From contig CP136063.1 in the NCBI GenBank assembly GCA_032622095.1, forward strand, positions 62,385,897 through 62,449,896: a stretch of DNA of 64,000 nt. The letters run 5' to 3'. Of this stretch, positions 32,319 through 44,255 are shown one piece after another; the first letter of the stretch is position 1, and each line of letters begins with the position of its first letter. Under the pieces are notes generated by a model that was not told the origin of the DNA, made no database searches, and saw only the letters and a program-made list of their open reading frames with translations. Source of the DNA: Siphonodentalium dalli (lineage: Eukaryota; Mollusca; Scaphopoda; Gadilida; Siphonodentaliidae). Position numbers and translations under genes: made by a program.

Positions 32319-32693
32319 CCCCGCTGGACAAAACAAGTGTCCATTGGCACCGCGGTGTATTTGCCGTTCGGCCGCGGTGTCAGAGTTTGTAACTGCAGTT
32401 GAACACCGCGGCCGAACGGCAAGTACACTGCAGCCAAACGGCAAATTCACTGTGGCCGAAAGGCAACTACCCTCGCGACCGAATGGCATGTACACCGTGG
32501 TTAGATTTTTGATTTGTATTGTCTTTTTTCAGTTTGATGAAAGTACACCATGGCAACTACACCATGCCAAATGGCGATTACACCGCGGCCCAACTGTATT
32601 TAGCCGGTGGAACCGTGGTGTAATTGCATTTCGGCCGTGGTGGCAACGCTAACCGCACCGCAGTTAAGTGGACACTTGTTTTGTCTAGCAGGG
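32319..32693. mobile_element. GC-rich miniature element, TA-flanked, copy 2
   Basis: Head-to-tail with copy 1, separated only by TA (32317-32318), with TA again at 32694-32695. Same TIRs and interior, about 40 bp longer by an extra GCCGAA-type unit. Confidence 0.85.
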
Positions 32694-33285
32694 TACATGT
32701 ATATAAAAGTAAAATCTAAGATGGTTGCTGGCGGCTATGTTTTCCAACAATTCAAAAACATTTGATAGCTTTAGTCATGCAAAGAGTAGAATCCAAGATG
32801 GCTGCTGGCAGCCATGTTTTAAAGCCGAATAACACCAAAATGACTCGTTCCCATCTACATGTCAAAAGTCAAGACAAATTTCTTAATGATCTGACCAAAG
32901 GTACGACCTGTAGCCCATGCCAAAGGATTTAGTCATGCAAAGAGTAAAATCCAAGATGGCTGCTGGCGGTCATGTTTTTGGCCGAATGACCCCAAAATTA
33001 CTTGTTCCCATCTACATGTGAATATTAACATCCATGACAAATTGTATGATGATCAGGTGAACAGTATGACCTGTAGCCCGTGCTAATGGATTGAATTTTT
33101 AAATCCAAGATGGCCGCTGGCGGCCATGTTTTTTGTCCGAATGACCCCAAAATGACTCGTTCCCATCTATATTCCAATTTCAACAGCCATGACAAATTTT
33201 ATGATGATCAGACTAAAGGTACGACCTGTCGCCTGTGCTAAAGGATTTAGTCATACAAAGAGTAAAATCCAAGATGGCTGCTGGC

Positions 33286-34396
33286 TAGAGATGGGCGGTT
33301 TTGATTTTTTACGTTCGGTTTCGGTTTTTCTGGGAGAAAAAACCTTGGTTTCGGTTCGGTTTTCGTTTTTTTTTTACTAGATAGTGAAATTATACTGAAA
33401 TACATACAATTTGAGTATATACTTTCAAAGTAACCATAATTAGAGTCAATAATGTCCCAATAACGTTGAATATTTGAGTAAGGAAATGCGATCACAGGTA
33501 AACAACGGGACAAAATGCCGACGCAAACTGAATCCAACACGATAAGATGATACAATTCGGTATTTAAAAAAAATAAACACCCCCATCTTCACTATTTATC
33601 CCTTTCTGACATGTTTAAAACATATTTATCATATTATATGCATTGGTATCTGAGAATTCAACCGCAAACAGCAGCAAATTCACAACCAGTGGGCGTCCTT
33701 GACCTCATATATGACTGTAACAATTCTTGACACGTGCATGATTGACCCACATTCAATGACTGCGGTGTGATCGCTTTGATGTCTGATGTTGCGACATAGT
33801 TTACAAGCTGCACATGGCTGCAAACTTCTACCAGATTACGTCACATCGGAATGTCCAGACGATCAAAGTGTTCATACCATTTACTTGGTTTAGTTTTCAA
33901 GTTAGCAGACGCTTCCATTTTTTTGGTTGGCGATTAACGCCTTATTTGGACTTGTGTTCGGCATTCATATAGTTAGCCGGACTCTGGCTTAAGCGACGTT
34001 TTTATGACATATTAAGCAGCGACATTTTTTTGGAGTCGTCTCCATGAGTTAGATGCGTAAAATAACTCCAAACAGGGCTTTTTGTTGAACCCTGTTCGTT
34101 ATTTTGTTCGGCCATGTTTTGAAAAAGAACAAAAACAGTCGCCTACGATATTATAACAACACATATCTGAGACGAAATGGACACATTCCGATATAATATT
34201 GATCAGAGAGGCCGATAAATTGATAACAATATCAACTAATAAGTACCTGGGGAGGTATAATAAGTCGATTTAAGTGAAAAATAAACATATAAAAAAAAAA
34301 CGTAATGTCGGTTTGAGCAGAATCGCGTCGGTCGGTTTTCGGTTTATTGTTAAAAACCGAAACCGAGTTGTTTTCTCGGTTAACCGCCCATCACTA
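33286..34396 (-). mobile_element. Non-autonomous hAT element, copy 1
   Basis: 1111 bp, flanked by the exact 8-bp duplication CTGCTGGC (33278-33285, 34397-34404) inside the tandem array. TIR TAGAGATGGGCGGTT / TAGTGATGGGCGGTT, with GGTTTCGGTTT subterminal motifs. It carries a frame-shifted remnant of a BED-type finger on the minus strand. Confidence 0.93.
33790..33918 (-). pseudogene. hAT transposase N-terminal remnant (BED finger), frameshifted
   Basis: A 25-codon ORF (MEASANLKTKPSKWYEHF...) stops at 33841. A shifted frame just after it reads PCAACKLCR. The W-x-x-F then CxxC pattern is that of the BED zinc finger at the start of hAT transposases. The second hAT copy keeps the same pieces. Confidence 0.55.
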
Positions 34397-35722
34397 CTGC
34401 TGGCGACCATGTTTTTTGGCCGAATGACCCCAAAATTACTCGTTCCCATTTAGATGTCATTGCTAACATCCATGACATATTTCATGATGATCTGACCAAA
34501 GGTACGACCTGTAGCCCGTGCTAAAGGATTTAGTCATGCAAAGAGTAAATTCTAAGATGGCTGCCAGCGGCCATGTTTTTTGGCCGAATGACCCCAAAAT
34601 TACTCGTTCCCATCTACATGTCAATATTAACATCCATGACAAATTTCAACAGTATGACCTGTAGCCCGTGCTAATGAATTGAATTTTGAAATCAAAGATG
34701 GCTGCTGGTAGCCATGTTTTTCGGCCGAATGACCCCAAAATGACTCGTTCCAATCTACATGTCATTGTTAACATACATGACAAATTTTATGATGATCAGA
34801 CTAAAGGTACGACCTGTAGCCCGTGCTCAAGGATTTAGTCATATAAAGAGTAAAATCCAAGATGGCTGCTGCGGCCATGTTTTTTGGCTGAATGACCCCA
34901 AAATTAATCGTTCCCATCTACATGTCAATATTAACATCCATGACAAATTTCATGATGATCAGACGAACAGTACGACCTGTAGCCCGTGATAATGGATTGA
35001 ATTTTGAAATCAAAGATGGCCGCTGGTCTGTTTTTCGTCTGAATGACCCCAAAATGACTCGTTCCCATCTACATTCCAATTTCAATTTAACAGCCATGAA
35101 AAATTTCATGATGATCAGACTCAAGGTACGACCTGTAGTCCGTGCTAAAGGATTTAGTCATACAAAGAGTAAAATCCAAGATGGCTGCTGGTGGCCATGT
35201 TTTTCGGCCGAATGACCCCAAAATGACTCGTTCCAATCTACATGTCATTGTTAACATATATGACAAATTTTATGATGATCAGACTAAAGGTACGACCTGT
35301 AGCCCGTGCTAAAGGATTTAGTCATATAAAGAGTAAAATACAAGATGGCTGCTGCGGCCATGTTTTTTGGCTGAATGACCCCAAAATTAATCGTTCTCAT
35401 CTACATGTCAATATTAAGATCCATGACAAATTTCATGATGATCAGACGAACAGTACGACCTGTGGCCCGTGCTAATGGATTAAATTTTGAAATCAAAGAT
35501 GGCCACTGGCGGCCATGTTTTTCGTCCGAATGACCCCAAAATGACTCGTTCCCATCTACATTCCAATTTCAACAGCCATGAGAAATTTCATGATGATCAG
35601 ACTAAAGGTACGACCTGTAGCCCGTGCTAAAGGATTTAGTCATACAAAGAGTAAAATCCAAGATGGCTGCTGGTGGTCATATTTTTTGGCCAAATGACCC
35701 AAAAATGACTCGTTCCCATCTA

Positions 35723-36107
35723 CCGCTATACTTAAAGTAATTGACCACCAATAACGTGGTGTCACCCCGTTAATACCGCGGTACTATACCGCGGTATCCT
35801 CCAATACCGCGGTACTGATACCGCTTGTTAATGCGAACAATTATGTGGGAGTAAATACCTCCCCTCAAAGAGTTCCATGAAAATCACCGCGGTATTTAAA
35901 AAAATGAATGCAGTGCCCGCTAAAAGACCGCGGTATTCAAAAAAATTAATGCGGTGCCCGCTAAAAGACTGCGGTATCATTATCGCCCAATACCGTAACT
36001 CCACCGCCGTGACCATCTCGATACCGTTACCGTTTATTACCGGTATCACCGCGGTCATGACCGGGGTATCACCCCGTTTTTCTCGTCAATTACTTTGAGA
36101 ATAGCGG
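35723..36107. mobile_element. Mariner-like miniature element rich in ACCGCGGTA
   Basis: TIR CCGCTATACTTAAAGTAATT, with TA on both sides. Removing the element and one TA restores the array word CATCTACATGTC, proving the insertion. The interior holds many ACCGCGGTA palindromes; no coding. Confidence 0.93.
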
Positions 36108-36599
36108 TACATGTCATTGTTAACATCCATGACAAATGTTATGATGATCCGACCAAAGGTACGACCTGTAGCCCGTGTCAAAGGATTTAGTCATGCAAAG
36201 AGTAAAATCTAAGATGGCTGCCGGCGGCCATGTTTTTTGGCCGAATGACCCCAAAATTACTCGTTCCCATCTACATGTCAATATTAACATCCATGACAAA
36301 TTTCATGATAATAAGACGAACAGTACGGCCTGTAGCCCGTGCTAATGGATTGAATTTTGAAATCCAAGATGGCTGCTGGCGGCCATGTTTTTTTTCCGAA
36401 TGACCCCAAAATGACTCGTTCCCATCTACATGTCAATGTCAACATCCATGACAAATTTCATAATAATCGGACCAGAGGTACGAACTGTAGCCCGTGCTAA
36501 AGGAAATTGTAAACGAATCACGCACACACGCACGCACGACGGATACCAAGCCATGGCAATAGCTCAAACTTTACAAAGTAAAGTTGAGCTAATAAAGGC

Positions 36600-38865
36600 A
36601 TCACCATAACAATGGTGACTTGCAGTCAAAAATAAAGTGCAATTTGGGACTACTTCACAATATTGTCCCCTACAGACGAAAAAGCCAATTAAGCCCCTCC
36701 TCATGTTGGTCGTTATTGAAGACAGTTCAGATCGCGACTGTACTAATTCATTCAGTGTGTGCTTCAAATTATTGGCATAGCATGTGACGTCACAGAATAG
36801 CACGAGCTCTCTCAGGAAACTATATTGTGATGAGGTCAGCGCTGTTTAAAGCTTTCTTTGAATCTATTTTAAGTCCTTGTGATTGAACCAATAACTTCAT
36901 ATGACACAAGATATGTCGGGCTGGTGTATTGCCATGCTTATATATAATCATATCAGACTGTTTGAACAATGCCAATAACTTCTTTTTAGGCTGTTACAAC
37001 TGCGTTTTACATTCGTTACAGTCTATGTTATCTATTTCTGAATCAAGCAATGACACACACAAAATTCATCAGATGTATTCTCAAATTACAAGTCATCTTG
37101 CAAAATTTGTCAGATGTAGTGCAGATTCAAACTGGGCCCAGATTATCAAATTATGGCAAGGACCATAACTGTGGTGTAAAAATGAGCAGACCGAACCTAA
37201 ATTCGAATGTGATTTTCATGAGTAATCTGATTACAAATTTGAAAACAATCAAATAATGATAAGGCTAAAATATAACTAGACCTGTGTTTCTGGTGAACCG
37301 CCCGCCCCTATTTCGGCACCCCCGACCATTTTCAATTTATAGATTTTGCAAAATTTAATAGTATGCATCCAATTTTATTTTCTGTGTAAACCGATTCATT
37401 TCTGTGTACAACAGACACACCGCATACATGTTAAACCGAAAATTATACCTAACTTCAATTAGGTCACAGCCGAATCAAACTTAGTTTTTCATGTCTTATT
37501 CAATATTCTAATATAATGTACTTATTATTTTAAAGTACACTAGCAGATTAGCCTGCTACTGGCGGGATTGGTCCCATGGCTTTGGTCGGTCCATTAATTT
37601 TTGTTTTTCAAGGTAACCCCGTACAGGCACGCGGACAGCATTCTATCATTTGCGTGTACACGTTTCAAGGTCATGTTGGGTGGACAAAATAACTCGACAA
37701 ACTATTCCCCATCCCGAGTTGACCAAACATAACAAATTTCACGTCAATGTCACCGCTGACGAACGATATATCGCCCAAGGTCATTTGTGGGTACCAGTTT
37801 CATGGCCAAGGTCACCTCAGGCGGACAAACTGACCGACAACAATCTCCCCCGTCCCATGAAAACCCAAAGTACAAAACTTCGTCTCAATATTCCCAGTTT
37901 CCGAGACGGTCAATTGAGCCGTATTTATACTTGTGTATATAAACACTCTTTAACAACGACACCGCAGATACAAACACTCATTAATTATCATGCGATTAAC
38001 CCATCAATCCCCATTGCGGTGGCAGTACACAACCTCATCGAGTGATCATTGTGGTGCACGCTGTTAACTAGCCAATCAAAATCGAAGAAGTTATGATGGC
38101 ACGTGTTCAATCGGGAATTCTGTGTTGGAAGCTTCGGATACACCGAAGACATGCCCCTATTGTATTTGAGTTCATTGACACCGCTGTCAATCATTCGCTG
38201 GAGGCTTTTGATCCGCAGCCTGTCAGTAAAAATGACAAATCATTAGTTACCACGTCAGAGCGCTGCGTGTTTTGCAGGTGTTGAAGAACACATTCATCAT
38301 TGTAGATCTGTTATCGAGTTATCATATTCTCACAATGATTTCAAATGACATTGGACACTTGGTGTACAGATAATCAACCTTTAATCGGATGTGATCCTGA
38401 ATATTAAATATTCAAAAATACATGTACAGTATGTCCGTTGCGATGTGAACTCAAGAGTGTTTTGTTTGTTAGAAATCTCAATTGCATCTCTATTAATTTG
38501 TGCAGTGCGATCTACATTTATTCATTAGCTTTTTCATGAAAAATTCTACTGAAAATGTAAAACATTTAACACCACTCAATCATGCATTATCCATGCCGAC
38601 CACAACTCCAAAAAAAAAAAATTATGTATTATGTTGGCAACGTTCCGTTCCATTGACCTGACCGCATTTGTTGCGTTGATGGCTGGGTTGACGCACTACG
38701 TTCATGACTGAACTAGGTTGACGGTTACCGCGTTGAGAAAAATCACAACCGCGGTGGAGTAACAACTAACATTATGACCGCATTGCATTAACGCAAGAAG
38801 CGCGTTGATGGTCAATTCTTAAGGCAGTCTCAGTCCAACGCCGTCGCGAGGACGGGGGACACTTA
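36600..38865. other. Intergenic sequence
   Basis: No gene with recognisable features. The 131-codon frame at 37650-38045 lies in dispersed-repeat-like sequence (TTTCATGGCCAAGGTCACCT) and shows no domain. Confidence 0.35.
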
Positions 38866-38870
38866 TTTTG

Positions 38871-39020
38871 AGGTCTGTATATGGTATCATGAGAAGCGGC
38901 AACACTGGCAGCAGCTTGTTTTGTCAGAGTAATAACTGACAAAATCTCGAATCAAACAATTATTAATCTGACAAGACAAACTGCTGCCGTTTCTCACGAT
39001 AGATACCATATCCGTGACCT
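38871..39020. repeat. Foldback element, ~150 bp
   Basis: AGGTCTGTATATGGTATC... and its complement GATACCATATCCGTGACCT form ~65-bp imperfect arms that include GCAGCAG(C/T)TTGT. Confidence 0.6.
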
Positions 39021-39680
39021 AATTTCGATGCAGTGCGAGCATTTTTGCCGAATTGCATAAAACTAGCCAGTTGGAAAGTATAATGTATAGCTGAATTCAG
39101 TAAGGTTAGCTGATTTCAGTCATTTTAGCCAATTTTTCACATTTATTTCACAGACCTCAGAAAGTGGTAGAAACTTTGAAAGTTGAAGAAAGTGCGACGG
39201 AATCGGTATCGTATTTTCGTGCAGATAATTTTTCGTACCTTAGTTAGTTCGTACCGGTACTGTGTGGGATTGTCGGACATCTCCCAAACTAATATATGAT
39301 CAAATGTGTAGACGCAGATATATAGTGTATTTTGTAAAGTTCACTGTTTCATTTAATATCAGTATACTGCACGGTTAAAGTTTTGTCATAGTATTGTTCA
39401 AATTACAGTACCGTTTTCGGTCCACATCATGGCACATGCGTGTTCGGTCTTCCGTGTTTTATCATGTTTTCAACCGGAAACACGTTTGCTTCATAAATCA
39501 AGTTACAAAGTTCAAGAGGGAAGGTAGGCGGTGATGAATTTTCATTTATTTTGTCACCCCAACAATAGAAACTGGAATCACACCCCCCCCCACCTGCTGG
39601 CCTGTTATTACAATAATATGATTACGTCAGTACGTATGGACAACGCGTCCATCTATACATTACAATGTCAATGATAAATG
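39021..39680. other. Intergenic sequence
   Basis: Nothing recognised. A C-run lies at about 39580. Confidence 0.35.
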
Positions 39681-41244
39681 GGGAACGGGACTACCCGCCC
39701 CCGAGACAACCCGCCCCTCTGCTGTTTTCGGGGCGGGTTGTCCCGATAAATAAGGGCGGGTTGTCCAGAAATTGTTAATAGTGATTATGTTCTTTTATGT
39801 TCTTTGATGATATATTATTAAAGATTTTGACCAACAAAACATGTGTTTATTCATTAATTATGTCAATTCGTGGAGTGGAGTAAAGAATGACACGATGTTT
39901 TGACAAATGAACGGCACTTAAATAAGTTAAAAGGGGTGCAAATGGTTCATTATCACAGTGTGTTATCACACCAGCATTTGAACGATGCTGACGGAAATGG
40001 GTATATTAACTCTTGAGTGTGGGTTATCTTCATTCTTGAGGGATTAAGGAGAGGCGTCTTTCGGCACTTTCGACAATCCTGGGCTAGCCCCCCAAACGGG
40101 TCCTACTAAACAACGAACACAAACGAACACAAACGAACATAAACGAACACAGGTCCAAAAAGCGGAGTAGAAGGGTGAAATTTGGTTTGTGGGTGCGCGT
40201 GGGTCCATTCTATGTGTATATATGTGGTGTTATTTCCAACTTTGATGATTTATTTTTTGAGTTATTAGCATTATTTGAATACAAAACTACTACACAACGA
40301 ACACAAACGAACATAAGATTAGCGGCAGTGCAGAGGTTACCATGCAGGTGTTAATTAACTACGGCTTACTCTGTCTCCTTGTTTTTATTGCAAGATGATT
40401 GTCAATTTTATCACTGATGGCAATAAAAACACGGGGAAACATCAGAGGTCGGCGTTTTAATGCATAGCTAACAAAACATTTGAGTGAATGTGAGTGAGTC
40501 ATTGTTGTCAGTCTCTGAGATGACTATATATATTTTCTCAGTCTCGGAGATCACTCTGGTAAATGCTATTTCTGCTTGCTTTCCCGATACACGCATACAC
40601 TATGTACCAGGCATCTTAAGGAAAATCTCAATCGTAATTTAAGTAAAACAGACAGTGATCAAACTGTCAATACGATGGAAAAGTTTTCAATAGCGAGAGC
40701 GGCTTGGTAACAATAGAAAACAAAATCATTTATGACGAATTACAGACAGACATAATTGACAAATATATGTGACAACAGACGATACCTTACATTTATGGAA
40801 AGACTAAAGACGAAAGTTTTCAATGCTAGAAAACAAAATTCAACAATTCCGAAATGTTGGACAAATAACAATTATGAAAGCATTAAAGGTGCGGGAGTGG
40901 GTATATGCTGTGAAAATTTTCCAACGGTCAAAAACCGACACAAAAAGGACAATGTAGACAGACTTTGTCCGTATACAAATAAGAACTTATTATATATCGC
41001 ATAAACAGAATGTTATTGTCATATGTTTGACCATTGTGTAAACAAAAGCATAAAAAGTTACTTTCCTGGTGTTTGTTTATATTATGATGGTAAACATAAA
41101 GAGCGTTCTTTGTTGCTGAATTCCTGATATGGAACTAATAAAGAGCGTTTATATAATTGTGTGTGATTAGCCAGTAACACGTACGGTGCTGTCTTCTGTA
41201 ACACAATCAGACTCTTGCTTAGGTAATATATAGTAGGTCTTTAA

Positions 41245-42607
41245 GATAAGATAAGATAAGATAGTTTATTACAATACACCAGTGCAGGCAGTTGCAAATT
41301 TAAATAACATAAAGTACAAGTAAATTAAACATAATACATAATATATGTGCATATAACAGTAAACAAACCTATAACTAGATCATACATACGATTCTTAATG
41401 AAATATAAATTTCCCATAATTTTCATTTCCCCATATTTATATTTGTTCTCCTTTGGAAGAATAACCGGATAATGTTGCACACGGAATTCATAATTACTTC
41501 GTCTTCATTTTTCATTATAAAAATGAATTTATCATCATCGTTCATGTTTGTAAAGTGTATGTTATTAGTGTTAGCAACATCAAATAATTCTTTCCTGAGG
41601 TCAGTGTACGCACTGCATTCCATTATGAAATGTTTTTCAGTTTCAACTTTTTTCCCATCACACATGAGACAAATTCTGTCTTTTAATAACGTCTTTGGTT
41701 GTGTGTGTCGGCCTTTTTCTATAGCTAATATATGATTGCTAACACGCAGTAGGGTGAACATTTCTCTTGCCGTTGGTGATCGGACGTGTTTGAGGTATGG
41801 TTCTATTTCATATTTGTCTTTGAACGTTCTATATGTTCGTAGTTTATTAGCACCATTCTTTTTGTCGTCATCGAATATATCTTTTTTGAAATTATTTACA
41901 TGTTGTGATTTTAGTCTCTCTATTATAAGTTTGTCGGTGAATCCTATCGTTTTATTAGACTGTGATATATTGATACCTCTTTTTGCAAGATGTGTGTCCC
42001 ACGTTGGAAGATTACATAATAGAGATTCTGTGAACGAATCATGTATTATATTTCCCGGTTGTGCAAAACGAAGTTTATTTAGATATTTGAACCTATTCCC
42101 GATGGCATTAACTGCTATGGGGTATCGACCTAGTTCAGCCCTCGAAGCATGATTTGACGCTTTTCTATTGAGTTGTAGTATATTTTTACAGAACTTTAAA
42201 TGTGTCTGCTCAAGAGGGTAGTTATCAACAAACGGAAATTCCAATTCAGCAGCCCATATTTCGCAACCATACAACAGAATAGGCATTATTAATTTGTCAA
42301 ACAATTTACATTTAGTACTGAGAGACAATTCTGTCTGTGAATTCAATGAATTCGTCATGAAATACATAGCCTTTGAAGCTCGCCCGCTCAAGTTTTCACA
42401 AGCTCTCTCCATTTTACCGTCAAAACTGAAAATGAGACCCAAGTATTTATATTCTTCAAATACTTCTTAACGACTCACCATTTATATAAAACTTATTTAT
42501 GATAGCATGCTGTTTACACGATGAACGAAACTGTATGCGTTTTAGTGTTTTTCTGTTTACGGTGATTGGAACAAATATGAATATTTTCGACAACTAAGGC
42601 CTCCCGT
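41245..42607 (-). mobile_element. 5'-truncated non-LTR retrotransposon
   Basis: The 3' end is a (TTATC)n tail (41245-41262 on the plus strand reads GATAAGATAAGATAAG). Flanks share GTCTTTAA (41237-41244, 42608-42615), a plausible target duplication. It contains the C-terminal part of a reverse-transcriptase protein. Truncation at the 5' end is usual for this class. Confidence 0.8.
41423..42565 (-). pseudogene. Reverse transcriptase C-terminal fragment
   Basis: An open frame of about 345 codons (41423 to about 42465) begins just after a stop and carries KYLGLIFSFDGK, the LLYGCEIWA motif that follows the reverse-transcriptase domain, KFCKNILQLNRKASNHA, and a C-terminal CLMCDG...TEKHFIMEC zinc-knuckle-like motif. 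This order is typical of Jockey/CR1/I-group non-LTR proteins. A one-base frameshift near 42470 separates it from a further upstream piece (to ~42565). The catalytic FADD region and endonuclease lie beyond the truncation, so it is inactive. Confidence 0.85.
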
Positions 42608-42619
42608 GTCTTTAATTAA

Positions 42620-42860
42620 AAAAAAATTTGACTGAGTTTACAGACAATTTAAATGAAACAGTGACTGACCAACTGCGTGATATTCGAGTGGAGGGGATTT
42701 CACATTACCAGGCATTGCATCATCTTTGGAAGTGAGACACGAAATTTAAACAAATATATGACGGCCGAACAACGAGACAGACTAATGCGAAGACTTCTTA
42801 ATTTTGTGAGTGACAATTCCAAATTCCAAACTTCAACTGACGACAATTAACTATACCCAA
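42620..42860 (+). pseudogene. Decayed coding fragments of the inner TIR element
   Basis: Two short plus-strand stretches look coding: one of ~34 codons (…VTDQLRDIRVEGISHYQAL…) and one starting MTAEQRDRLMRRLLNF. Neither matches a domain I know. Position inside the long-TIR element suggests remnants of its protein. Confidence 0.3.
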
Positions 42861-44073
42861 AACTACCGCTCTCGCAAAAAAAAAACTGGACAAAAAAAAG
42901 AAAAGAGTGAAGGCATCAAAAACCAAGACGATCACCAATAAACGACAGAAAGTTAGCATATAGTATGGAAATATACATAGAGGATCTCACACGAGTTTCT
43001 ATTTTATACGGAATTTATCAACCGAGTTCACTAAATTCGATTTGAGTCGAGGTTTACCGAGTGCACTGACTTCAAGGAGAACAAACTCTGCCCATCGTTC
43101 CGCCGGGGCCGAGTCAGTGTAAAATAATATATAAATATTCGATTGTATATAAAACAAACTTTGATTCTAGTACCTGAAGCTCTACTGAAAGAGCAGTGTG
43201 ATGTCAGGGAAGTTAAACGAAGTAATAATAAGACAAACTAACTAAGTCAAAACAACTCAGTGACAAAGAGACAGAGTATAAGCCATAGAGAATGCGGTAG
43301 TTAATTAACACCTTTATTAACACCTTTGCTAATCTCATGTTCGTTTGTGTTCGTTGTTTAGTAGCTTTGCATTCAAATAATGCTTATAACTCGAAAAATA
43401 AGTCATCAAAGATGGAAATAACACCACATACACATATAATGGACCCACACGCACCCACAAACCAAATTCACCCTTAAATTCCGCTTTTTAGACCTGTGTT
43501 CGTTTATGTTCGTTTGTGTTCGTTTGTGTTCGTTTGTGTTCGTTGTTTAGTAGGACCGCCCCAAACCACTCACTTATATATCTTCATTCTGCAAGCATGT
43601 TTCCTTGCATTCACTTATTATACTATATTAAGCACTGTCAAATAGCTCTGTTTAAAAAAAAAAAAAAAAATATCCAACAGGCCAAACACTTCGAACGACG
43701 GCATTTCTCGAAATACTACCGACGACATCCTCGACTTAGCATCGATGATGGACTGCGACTCTGATACCGACTGTCCGACGCCATGGATGTTATCAACGAC
43801 GACACTCAGACCAGGCTTCAGACAACCTGAACCTAGACTTCGATCTGCCACATCGAATCGCCATCATACATCAACCTGAACCAACGGAGCTAGACGTCGA
43901 TGGTAGCTAGACCCTGACCTGCCTTGCGACGACGAACTACCCCACATGTGTATTTATTGTTACATCAAATAAAAATATATAAAGAACAACCCAGTTTCGT
44001 TAAACAAACATCTCATAATTCCCTCACACCTCCGTATAATTAGCCACTAATTACCGCTAATTAATTTTAGGGG

Positions 44074-44147
44074 GCGGGTTGTCCCGGGGCGGGTTGTCTC
44101 GGAGTGAAAGGGGGCGGGTCGTCTCAGGGGCGGGTAGTCACGGACCC
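44074..44147. repeat. GGGCGGGTTGTC subterminal cluster
   Basis: Four copies with small variations at the right end of the outer element. Three or four more in mixed orientation lie at 39690-39765. They are candidate transposase-binding sites. Confidence 0.7.
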
Positions 44148-44255
44148 GATAAATGTATGTTTCATAGGAGTGCCTGTATTTCTGGACATCTTGGGATATA
44201 CGATCACGTCAGTAGTATACGTATGGACCGTAGGACGGCGACATGTCACTCTATC

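Larger units (their letters stand above)
32700..36595 (+). repeat. ~160-bp tandem array (repeat G) with terminal hairpin
   Basis: At least fourteen units containing CCAAGATGGCTGCTGGCGGC, GAATGACCCCAAAATGACTC and ATGATGATCAGAC. Two variants are mixed, GGATTTAGTCATGCAAAGAG and GGATTGAATTTTGAAATCC. A three-unit block (about 34760-34920) is repeated almost identically 483 bp later. The array is split by a hAT element (33286) and a mariner-like element (35723). It ends with CGCACGACGGATACC and an AGCTCAAACTTTAC...TTGAGCTAATAAA hairpin, as in 19770-20395. Open frames here are repeat artefacts. Confidence 0.85.
40098..43558. mobile_element. Inner element with ~285-bp TIRs
   Basis: Long TIRs (40098-40380 and about 43262-43558, near 88% identical by eye) start GGGTCCTACTAAACAACG and carry three to four ACGAACACAA units. 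Flanks share CCCCAAAC (40090-40097, 43559-43566), an 8-bp duplication. Long TIRs with 8-9-bp duplications suggest a Mutator-like element. Decayed coding fragments are visible inside (about 40700-41000 and 42625-42850) but no catalytic motif. A non-LTR fragment is nested at 41245. Confidence 0.85.
39681..44147. mobile_element. Outer TIR element (host of a nest), 8-bp TSD
   Basis: 4467 bp. Exact 8-bp duplication GATAAATG at 39673-39680 and 44148-44155. TIR of 37 bp with five mismatches, left GGGAACGGGACTACCCGCCC. Both ends hold clustered GGGCGGGTTGTC subterminal motifs. Near the right end (about 43690-43975) lies possible decayed coding followed by AATAAA. The superfamily is unclear: the TSD length fits hAT, P or Merlin, but the GGG start fits none well. 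It contains the element at 40098-43558. Confidence 0.85.

Noticed and set aside
34759-35475. ORFs repeating MTNFMMIRLKVRPVARAKGFSH
   Set aside because: Same translation of the ~160-bp tandem unit; frames break at variant units, so not a protein family.
37650-38045. 131-codon ORF as a possible host gene
   Set aside because: Lies in dispersed-repeat-like sequence, with no domain, no splice context and no codon pattern distinguishing it.
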